Assembly (NCBI GenBank): GCA_902598825.1
Contig: CACKDD010000003.1
Location: forward strand, 38,191-102,190
DNA: 64,000 nucleotides
Source: an uncultured Pelagibacteraceae bacterium
GTDB lineage: Bacteria > Pseudomonadota > Alphaproteobacteria > Pelagibacterales > Pelagibacteraceae
Direction of reading: 5' to 3'
Part shown: in pieces, positions 9,204 to 15,582 of the stretch
Layout of the letters: each line of letters begins with the position of its first letter
Numbering within the stretch: position 1 is the stretch's first letter
Translations under genes and position numbers: made by a program
The notes under the pieces: model-generated
What the model saw: only the letters and a program-made list of their open reading frames with translations
Told to the model about the DNA's origin: nothing
The model's database searches: none

Positions 9204-10255
9204 TGTTTTCAAATTTAAGATCTTTAATTTTCAAATTAGATCCTGAGACAGCTCACAGTTTAGCTATTAAATCTTTAAAATTTAATTTTGCACCAAACAT
9301 TCTAGATGAGGATAAGAATAATCCTTTATTTAAAACTAAATTATTTAATAGAAATTTAGAAAATCCAATAGGAATAGCAGCGGGTTTTGATAAAAACGCA
9401 GAAGTCTATAATTCATTATTTAAGCTTGGTTTTGGTTTTGTTGAAGTTGGTACAGTAACGCCCCTCCAGCAATATGGAAATCCTAAACCTAGAGTTTTTA
9501 GGCTAGTCGAAGATGAGGCCCTGATTAATAGACTTGGTTTTAATAATTTTGGATCAAAAAATGTTTTAGATAGAATTAAATCTAAAAAGCAGATTGGTCT
9601 ACTGGGTGTAAATATAGGTCCAAACAAAGATACTAAGGACCGAAATGGTGATTATATTGAATGTTTGAAAACTTTTTGTGAAGTAGCAGATTATATTACA
9701 ATAAATATTTCCTCACCAAATACAGAAGACTTAAGAAGTTTTCATGATGAATTAAAATTAGATGAATTATTAAAGGTAATTGATAAAGAAAAAAAAATTT
9801 TAAACTCATCAATTCCAATTGTTGTAAAAGTTTCACCTGATATAAGCGATCAAGACGTCAGTAAAATTTCAGATGTTCTTTTAGACAATAATATTGAAGC
9901 TGTAATTATTTCAAATACCTCAGACTCGACTAGAGATCGATTGAGCAATATTTTAAAACATCAAAAAGGAGGATTATCAGGCAAACCTATTGAGGAAAAA
10001 ACTACAAGTTTGATCAATAAATTTTATAATATTTTAGAGGGAAGAATTAAAATTATAGGAGTGGGTGGAGTAGACTCGGGCATGAGTGCTTATAAAAAAT
10101 TTTTGGCAGGTGCTGATTATGTTCAGCTTTATACTGGGATGGTTTATAGAGGTCCAAATGTAGTGGGTATTATCAAAAAAGAGTTAAAAGAATTACTATT
10201 GAAGGATGGTGTTAAGAATTTTACAGAGATTATAGGAAAAAAAAGACAATCTTAA
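9203..10255 (+). CDS. pyrD: Dihydroorotate dehydrogenase, class 2 (quinone-dependent)
   Basis: The 350-residue FMN enzyme oxidises dihydroorotate to orotate in pyrimidine synthesis and passes electrons to the quinone pool. Visible signatures: G-I-A-A-G-F-D-K-N-A near 55-64, V-G-T-V-T-P near 78, the catalytic-serine segment I-S-S-P-N-T near 170, S-N-T near 236, and G-V-G-G-V-D-S-G near 288. The N-terminal helical extension (about 40 residues) is the class 2 membrane-association region. It starts on the last base of the lysS stop (TAATG), so translational coupling is likely. Confidence 0.93.
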   Translation: MFSNLRSLIFKLDPETAHSLAIKSLKFNFAPNILDEDKNNPLFKTKLFNRNLENPIGIAAGFDKNAEVYNSLFKLGFGFVEVGTVTPLQQYGNPKPRVFRLVEDEALINRLGFNNFGSKNVLDRIKSKKQIGLLGVNIGPNKDTKDRNGDYIECLKTFCEVADYITINISSPNTEDLRSFHDELKLDELLKVIDKEKKILNSSIPIVVKVSPDISDQDVSKISDVLLDNNIEAVIISNTSDSTRDRLSNILKHQKGGLSGKPIEEKTTSLINKFYNILEGRIKIIGVGGVDSGMSAYKKFLAGADYVQLYTGMVYRGPNVVGIIKKELKELLLKDGVKNFTEIIGKKRQS

Positions 10256-10266
10256 ATCATATAAAC

Positions 10267-10295
10267 TTGACGCAATCCATATCTCACCTTATATA
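10267..10295 (+). promoter_or_regulatory. Sigma-70-type promoter for rpmB, giving a near-leaderless mRNA
   Basis: TTGACG (10267-10272) is separated by 17 bases from TATATA (10290-10295). A start about seven bases downstream would fall near 10302, only about five bases before the rpmB ATG at 10307. No Shine-Dalgarno can fit in that leader. Confidence 0.65.
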
Positions 10296-10306
10296 GTCGA
10301 GTTATA

Positions 10307-10621
10307 ATGGCAAAAAAATGTGAACTAACTGGTAAAAATCCTATGAAGGGCCATAATGTTAGTCATGCTAACAATAAGACAAAAAGAAGATTCCTGCCCA
10401 ATTTAAAAAAAGTAAAATTTACCAGTGAGCTTTTGAAAAGAAGTATGAAACTAACAGTTAGTAACGCTGGTGTAAGATCTGTTGATAAAAAAGGAAGTTT
10501 CGACGAGTTCTTGAAGACTGTTAAAAATAAAAATTTATCTCCAAGATTAAAAAAATTAAAAAAGAGTTTGCTAATTAAATCTCCATTTCAAAAAAAACCT
10601 ATTCAATCTAAAACTGCCTAA
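10307..10621 (+). CDS. rpmB: 50S ribosomal protein L28
   Basis: The 104-residue basic protein starts [10 protein letters not shown] and contains [15 protein letters not shown], the L28 signature. L28 binds 23S rRNA in the large subunit. It is longer than the about 78-residue E. coli protein, with a basic Lys/Gln tail, as is common in alphaproteobacteria. It has its own promoter with almost no leader and overlaps the next gene by one base. Confidence 0.95.
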   Translation: MAKKCELTGKNPMKGHNVSHANNKTKRRFLPNLKKVKFTSELLKRSMKLTVSNAGVRSVDKKGSFDEFLKTVKNKNLSPRLKKLKKSLLIKSPFQKKPIQSKTA

Positions 10622-11169
10622 TGAATAAAATATTCTTGATGCTCTCATTTTTTATGGGAGTTGTTGTTTTAGCTTCTAATTATTTAGTTCAATTTCCAAT
10701 TAAATATTATGGCCTAGAAGAAATATTGACTTATGGTGCATTTAGTTACCCAATTGCTTTCCTAATCACTGATCTTGCTAATAGATCCTATGGCAAGAAA
10801 GCTGCTAGAAAAATTGTTTATATTGGTTTTGCTATAGGAATTAGTTTTACTCTTTTGTTTTCAACAAATTTCGCAGATTTAATATCTTTAAGAATTGCCA
10901 TAGGTTCAGGTACTGCATTTTTAACAGCACAGTTGTTAGATGTTCAAATATTCGATAAACTTAGAAAAAGAGACTGGTTTATTGCTCCATTAACATCTTC
11001 ACTTATTGGATCTACAGTTGATACTTTTCTATTTTTCTCAATATCCTTTTATGCAACAGGAATACCTTGGGTTACACTTGCATTTGGAGATTTAGCAGTC
11101 AAGATTTTAGTGGCATTAACAATGCTAATTCCATTTAGATTTCTTCTAAAAACATTTAGGCCTGTATAG
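10621..11169 (+). CDS. VUT-family (YhhQ-like) queuosine-precursor transporter
   Basis: A 182-residue protein with about six membrane segments. The segment L-I-T-D-L-A-N-R-S-Y-G-K-K-A-A-R near 48-63 and the later L-A-F-G-D-L-A-V-K-I correspond to the conserved T-D-L and G-D motifs of the VUT/DUF165 family. E. coli YhhQ of this family takes up preQ0/preQ1 for the tRNA base queuosine. Substrate here is inferred from family. It overlaps rpmB by one base and so is probably expressed with a ribosomal protein gene. Confidence 0.78.
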   Translation: MNKIFLMLSFFMGVVVLASNYLVQFPIKYYGLEEILTYGAFSYPIAFLITDLANRSYGKKAARKIVYIGFAIGISFTLLFSTNFADLISLRIAIGSGTAFLTAQLLDVQIFDKLRKRDWFIAPLTSSLIGSTVDTFLFFSISFYATGIPWVTLAFGDLAVKILVALTMLIPFRFLLKTFRPV

Positions 11170-11171
11170 TT

Positions 11172-12116
11172 TTAGTAGAAATATTTATAAGTTAATATTT
11201 TATATGCTAGTTTTGCTACTAAAAAATTATAAGAGTTGAAACCTTTTATTGGTGCAAGTTCATTTATATCTGCTCCAACTATGTTGGAATTTTTAGCAGC
11301 TATTCTTATTATATCTAAAGTTTCATCCCAAAACAATCCACCTGGCTCTGGTGTACCAGTAGCAGGCATAATGCTTGAGTCAAAACCATCAACATCAAAA
11401 GTTAGATAAACAGTTTTATTCTTTATTAATTTTTTGAATTTTTGCAAACTCCAATTTGCTTTATCTTTAGCCCAAAATAAATTTATTCTCGATCTATTTT
11501 TTTTCAGAAATGGGATTTCACTTTGAGAAATATTTCTAATTCCAAATGAAATTACAGAAACATTCTTATAGTCCAAACATCTTCTGATTGCTGAAGCATG
11601 GGAAAATTTATTTCCATTATAACTATCTCTTAAATCTGCATGAGCATCGAAATGTAAAATACAAATTTTTTTATATTCTTTTACAAATGGCTCAATACAT
11701 CCAGGTGTAATTGAATGTTCTCCACCAAAGGTCATAGGAAAAAGTTTTTTATTTAAGATTTCTTTATTTAAACTGGCTATTTTTTTTAGAGCTTTATTTA
11801 TATTTCTATCAATCTTAAAAGGTTTTAATGTCTTAATTCCAATTTTTTTATAAGGTTCACAATTCAATTCTTCATCATATAATTCTACTTGATGAGAGGC
11901 TTTAATTATTTCTTTCGGACCATTTTTTGTGCCTCCACCATAGCTCACAGTTTTTTCAAGACCAAAAGGGACTATTACTACTCGCTCTCGAAAATTGAAC
12001 TTATTATCAACTCCTAAAAAACCTTTTTTATTTGATAAATATTTCAAGTTACTATCCAAATATTTTTGAAAAATTTTTTCTTTCTCTATTTTTCCACTCA
12101 GCCCTATGATAGGCAT
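11172..12116 (-). CDS. speB: Agmatinase / ureohydrolase family protein
   Basis: A complete ureohydrolase: G-G-E-H-S near 132-136, D-A-H-A-D near 158-162, S-H-A-S, and F-D-V-D-G-F-D near 240-246 supply the binuclear Mn site; E-P-G-G follows. Agmatinase hydrolyses agmatine to putrescine and urea, but related members use other guanidino substrates. The start is uncertain. The ATG at 12116 overlaps the upstream gene by 65 bases; a TTG at 12047, just after that gene ends, would remove a poorly conserved N-terminal stretch and keep the core from K-G-F-L-G. It is last in an operon with ornithine decarboxylase and a deoxyhypusine-synthase homologue, so a polyamine role is likely. Confidence 0.82.
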   Translation of the reverse strand: MPIIGLSGKIEKEKIFQKYLDSNLKYLSNKKGFLGVDNKFNFRERVVIVPFGLEKTVSYGGGTKNGPKEIIKASHQVELYDEELNCEPYKKIGIKTLKPFKIDRNINKALKKIASLNKEILNKKLFPMTFGGEHSITPGCIEPFVKEYKKICILHFDAHADLRDSYNGNKFSHASAIRRCLDYKNVSVISFGIRNISQSEIPFLKKNRSRINLFWAKDKANWSLQKFKKLIKNKTVYLTFDVDGFDSSIMPATGTPEPGGLFWDETLDIIRIAAKNSNIVGADINELAPIKGFNSYNFLVAKLAYKILTYKYFY

Positions 12117-13095
12117 CACTAGCAATTAATGGAAGTACACTTGTAGCTTCTGCAAAAACCATTTGTTCTTTAGTTACATTAACTTTACCCCAAGAACTAG
12201 CTTCTTTTAAAGTTGAACTACTACAAGCTCCATCTCTAGAATCAGCTACAGTGATTTGTACAGCATATTTATGCATATCAACTTCTTTACCTAAAAGCTC
12301 AGCACATATCACTGTATCTTGAATAAAATTTTTTGGCACCCCTCCACCAATCATAAATAAACCAGAACCTTTCGATTGGATTTTAATTTCAGTTAATTCT
12401 CTAAATTCTCTTATCGAGTCAATTGTCATATGTTTTTTTGGATTTTTTTCTTGATGAATTACTAATCCAAAACCTGCACTAGAGTCAGTGAAAGCAGGGC
12501 AAAATATGGGAACATTATTGTCATATGCTGTTTCAATTAAAGAGTCTTTTTTAACAGAGTTTTTTTTTAAATACTTGCCCATTTCATGTATGAATTCTCT
12601 TGAAGTATAACTTCTAGGCTCCAAATTATCTGCTATTTCAGAAATTTTTTTATCACAAATTTGTAACTCTTCTTCATCGATATAAGTGTCATAAATTCTA
12701 TCAATGTAGTTTTTTCTTAGTTCAGTATCATCTTGAAATTGGGATCCTCTATAATGCTTGAAGCCCAAAGCTTCAAAAAAATCCATATCTATTATTGATG
12801 CTCCAGTCGCAACAATAGCATCTACCATATTGTATTTTACAAGATCTTTATAGATGTTCATACATCCAGCTGCAGAAGTAGAACCAGCCAAAGTTAAAAA
12901 TATCGTACACTCTTTATCTCTTAACATTTCATTATATATATTTGCTGCATTAGCAGTTTCTCTAGATACAAATGACATTTTTTCCATAGATGAAATAATC
13001 TTTCTAGCATCGAAAGATGTAATATCTATATGCTCTACAGGATTTTTTAAAAAATCTTTCTTACTATTATGACCAAAGCTTTTATTCTTTGACAT
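12052..13095 (-). CDS. speY: Deoxyhypusine synthase homologue, probable homospermidine/polyamine aminobutyl-transfer enzyme
   Basis: The 347-residue protein has the deoxyhypusine synthase fold. The segment S-S-W-G-K-V near 300-305 keeps the lysine (K304) that forms the aminobutyl imine in human DHS, and G-G-G-V-P-K near 255 is the NAD-site loop. The H-H pair after that loop in human DHS is N-F here, and the A-G-G-V-E-E-D loop is replaced by a G-A-S-I segment. Bacteria have no eIF5A, so protein hypusination is unlikely. A bacterial homologue (SpeY of Anabaena) makes homospermidine, and the operon partners support polyamine synthesis. Start and ODC stop share one base (TAATG). Confidence 0.8.
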   Translation of the reverse strand: MSKNKSFGHNSKKDFLKNPVEHIDITSFDARKIISSMEKMSFVSRETANAANIYNEMLRDKECTIFLTLAGSTSAAGCMNIYKDLVKYNMVDAIVATGASIIDMDFFEALGFKHYRGSQFQDDTELRKNYIDRIYDTYIDEEELQICDKKISEIADNLEPRSYTSREFIHEMGKYLKKNSVKKDSLIETAYDNNVPIFCPAFTDSSAGFGLVIHQEKNPKKHMTIDSIREFRELTEIKIQSKGSGLFMIGGGVPKNFIQDTVICAELLGKEVDMHKYAVQITVADSRDGACSSSTLKEASSWGKVNVTKEQMVFAEATSVLPLIASDAYHRAEWKNRERKNFSKIFG

Positions 13096-14279
13096 TAAGC
13101 AACCAACGTTGCTTTATTAATCTCTTTATCATAAAGAGTCATGATAGGTTTGTCTTCAACTTCATAAATTTCATCTGAAAAAAATCCATTAAATTGAGTT
13201 CTAAAGGTTAAACCATAAGCACCTAATTGACCTAATTCTATATAATCATTTTCCTTAATATTATTTGGAAGAAGGAAAGGACCTTTCATATAATCCATGC
13301 TATCACAAGTTGGACCATAAAAATCAAAAGCAGTTAATTTCTTTGAAATAATTTTGTTAGAATTATCTTTTATCATTTTAGATGGGAAAACTATATTTGG
13401 AGTACCTGCATCAAAAAGTGTTCCATATGTTCCATCATTTATATAAAGCTTTTGTTTTTTTTTAAGGTCAACTCTTACTATAGTTGAACCACTTTCAGCA
13501 ACCAAAGCTCTTCCAGGCTCACAAATAATTTCTGGCATATTATCTAATTTCAAATTATCTAAACTTCTTTTAATTTCTTTTAAGTAATTATCTAGAGATT
13601 GAGGAATTAAATCTGGATATATTGTTGGGAAACCCCCACCTACATTAATGTAGTTAGGAATAATTTTTGTTTTCTTAATTATATTTTCTATTTCAGCAAT
13701 ACCTTTAGTATAAGAGATTGGATGCATACACTGTGATCCAACATGAAAACTTAATCCAATTTTATTTGAATTTTGTTTTACTAGTCTTAATAATCCTGAA
13801 GCCTCAGAACTTAAAGAACCAAATTTTTTAGATAAATCTATTTCAGCATGTTCATTTGATACTGCAACTCTTACAAATAATTCAAGATCTTTAGCATTAT
13901 TAGTACTTTCAATAATTTTTATTAATTCATCTTTTGTATCTAAAGCAAATGTTTTAATACCATACTTTAAATAAGCCTCTTTAATACTTTCTCTACTCTT
14001 AACTGTGTGCATATAAGAACATTTAGCAGTTTGGCTAAATTTTCTTACTGCTTTTATTTCTGCTATAGAGGCCACATCAAATTGGTCTATTCCACTTTTT
14101 ATTAGAGTTTTAATAACTTCCTCATGAGGATTAGTTTTAACTGCATATAAAATTTTTCCTGGAAATTTTTTTTGAAAGTAATTTGAGGCAGAAAGAATAG
14201 AATTCTTTCTGATACAATAAACTGGCTTATCAGGTCTCAGTTGATTTACTAATTCTTCAACTGATTTAAATTTTTGCAT
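13095..14279 (-). CDS. odc: Ornithine decarboxylase, alanine-racemase fold (PLP)
   Basis: A 394-residue fold-type III decarboxylase. K48 in Y-A-V-K-T-N is the PLP lysine, H-V-G-S-Q follows in the barrel, G-G-G-F-P binds phosphate, E-P-G-R-A is the conserved glycine loop, and C325 in G-P-T-C-D-S-M-D is the active-site Cys with the D-S-x-D diagnostic of ornithine over diaminopimelate decarboxylase. It makes putrescine. It is first in the minus-strand polyamine operon. Upstream is a run of six G (14288-14293) eight bases before the ATG, which can pair with the anti-Shine-Dalgarno through a G-U wobble. Confidence 0.9.
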   Translation of the reverse strand: MQKFKSVEELVNQLRPDKPVYCIRKNSILSASNYFQKKFPGKILYAVKTNPHEEVIKTLIKSGIDQFDVASIAEIKAVRKFSQTAKCSYMHTVKSRESIKEAYLKYGIKTFALDTKDELIKIIESTNNAKDLELFVRVAVSNEHAEIDLSKKFGSLSSEASGLLRLVKQNSNKIGLSFHVGSQCMHPISYTKGIAEIENIIKKTKIIPNYINVGGGFPTIYPDLIPQSLDNYLKEIKRSLDNLKLDNMPEIICEPGRALVAESGSTIVRVDLKKKQKLYINDGTYGTLFDAGTPNIVFPSKMIKDNSNKIISKKLTAFDFYGPTCDSMDYMKGPFLLPNNIKENDYIELGQLGAYGLTFRTQFNGFFSDEIYEVEDKPIMTLYDKEINKATLVA

Positions 14280-14287
14280 TAAAAATG

Positions 14288-14293
14288 CCCCCC
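14288..14293 (-). promoter_or_regulatory. G6 tract acting as unusual ribosome binding site before odc
   Basis: On the minus strand the leader reads seven T, six G, then CATTTTTA and the ATG. A G6 tract is exceptional in such AT-rich DNA. It can pair with CCUCC of the 16S tail with one G-U wobble, at a spacing of eight bases. Its role is inferred only from position. Confidence 0.4.
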
Positions 14294-14428
14294 AAAAAAA
14301 TTTAACAAAAAAAAGTCTTTTAATTAATTAAAAAACTTTAGTATTTGCAGCAATTAATTGAATAGTTGCTTAATGTAAAGCAAATAATTTCCTATTGAAT
14401 TGTGGAAAAAAGTATCCATATATGTGTT

Positions 14429-14992
14429 ATGAAAAATGAAGCACCACTTCAAAATTTAGCTGATTTTGAGAATAAATCACTGTTAATAGTCGACGACGAC
14501 AACCCTTTTAGGGAAAGATTAGCTAGGGCTATGGAAAAGAAGGGTTTTGAGGTCATTCAAGCAGAGGGTGTACAAAAAGGGATAGATTCCGTTAAAGCTA
14601 AGAAACCTGGTTTTGCTGTAGTTGATTTAAGATTGGCAGATGGCAATGGATTAGAAGTTGTCAAAGAAATACAAACATCTAATTCAGATAGCAGAATTAT
14701 CATGTTAACTGGTTATGGAAACATACCTACAGCAGTTGCTGCTATTAAAGAGGGTGCAATTGATTATCTAGCTAAACCAGCAGATGCTGAAGATGTAGAA
14801 AAAGCTTTATTAGCTGATCCATCAAAAAAAGCTGCTCCACCTGAAAATCCAATGTCAGCAGATAGAGTTAAGTGGGAACATATTCATAGAGTATTTGAGC
14901 TATGTAATCGGAATGTATCTGAGACAGCAAGAAGACTTAAAATGCATAGAAGAACCCTGCAAAGAATTCTCTCAAAAAGATCTCCTAAATAA
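14429..14992 (+). CDS. regA: RegA/PrrA/ActR-type redox response regulator
   Basis: About 187 residues: a receiver domain (L-L-I-V-D-D-D near 18-24, phospho-acceptor D66 in A-V-V-D-L-R, T-G-Y-G, and K-P-A-D) and a short C-terminal Fis-type helix-turn-helix (N-V-S-E-T-A-R-R-L-K-M-H-R-R-T-L-Q-R). The L-A-R-A-M-E-K and D-G-N-G-L segments and the compact two-domain layout are specific to RegA/PrrA, which controls energy and redox genes. The cognate RegB kinase is not in this window. A GTG nine codons upstream at 14402 is possible; the ATG at 14429 gives an N-terminus nearer family length. Confidence 0.88.
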   Translation: MKNEAPLQNLADFENKSLLIVDDDNPFRERLARAMEKKGFEVIQAEGVQKGIDSVKAKKPGFAVVDLRLADGNGLEVVKEIQTSNSDSRIIMLTGYGNIPTAVAAIKEGAIDYLAKPADAEDVEKALLADPSKKAAPPENPMSADRVKWEHIHRVFELCNRNVSETARRLKMHRRTLQRILSKRSPK

Positions 14993-15536
14993 ATTTTCTT
15001 AATTTTAAAAGTTTTTTAGCTAAAACAGTTAAAAGTGCTATCTTTGTAAATTCAGCTATTATAAATGGTGTAACACCTAATTGTACTAGTGGCTTATCCC
15101 ATCCAATAAGTATTCCCAACCAAACAACACCCAAGATATATATTGTTGAGACTGATAAAATTAATTTAGATAAAATCATGAAATAATTATCTTTGGTTGT
15201 TATAAAAGACGCCAAAAAACACGCAGACATAAATCCTATTAAATAACCCATAGTTGGACCGGTAAAGTAAATTAAACCCACTCCTCTTTCAGGAGAGTTG
15301 GAAAAAACAGGTATCCCAGCAATGCCCTCAATTAAATACAAACCGACAGTAGCAATAGCTATTTTATACCCAAAGCTAATCCCTAAAAATAATACAACAA
15401 ATGTTTGCATAGTCATTGGCACAGGGTAGAAAGGAATTTTAATTTTTGCTGAAATAGCTAGAATTATTGACCCAAAAAAAATAACAAGTAGTGATTTAAT
15501 TATTTGTGATTGAGTATTTTGCTTTATAAGTTCCAT
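14985..15536 (-). CDS. bioY: Biotin transporter BioY
   Basis: About 183 residues with six hydrophobic segments. The region I-P-F-Y-P-V-P-M-T-M-Q-T near 29-40 is the BioY signature, followed by G-I-A-G-I-P-V-F and a G-P-T-M-G-Y-L-I-G segment. BioY is the substrate-binding subunit of biotin ECF transporters and can also work without the energising proteins. No bioM/bioN is adjacent. The ATG at 15536 is preferred over an ATG eight codons upstream at 15560, which would add a poorly supported segment. It ends convergently with regA, overlapping it by 8 bases. Confidence 0.9.
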   Translation of the reverse strand: MELIKQNTQSQIIKSLLVIFFGSIILAISAKIKIPFYPVPMTMQTFVVLFLGISFGYKIAIATVGLYLIEGIAGIPVFSNSPERGVGLIYFTGPTMGYLIGFMSACFLASFITTKDNYFMILSKLILSVSTIYILGVVWLGILIGWDKPLVQLGVTPFIIAEFTKIALLTVLAKKLLKLRKFI

Positions 15537-15582
15537 AAAAAATAATACTCTTATTTCCATCTATAATCTATATTAATTTTTA

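Noticed and set aside
14280..14400. Possible speF-type leader RNA upstream of odc
   Set aside because: The 120-base spacer is too short for the known alphaproteobacterial speF element and shows no matching paired segments beyond the G6 tract.
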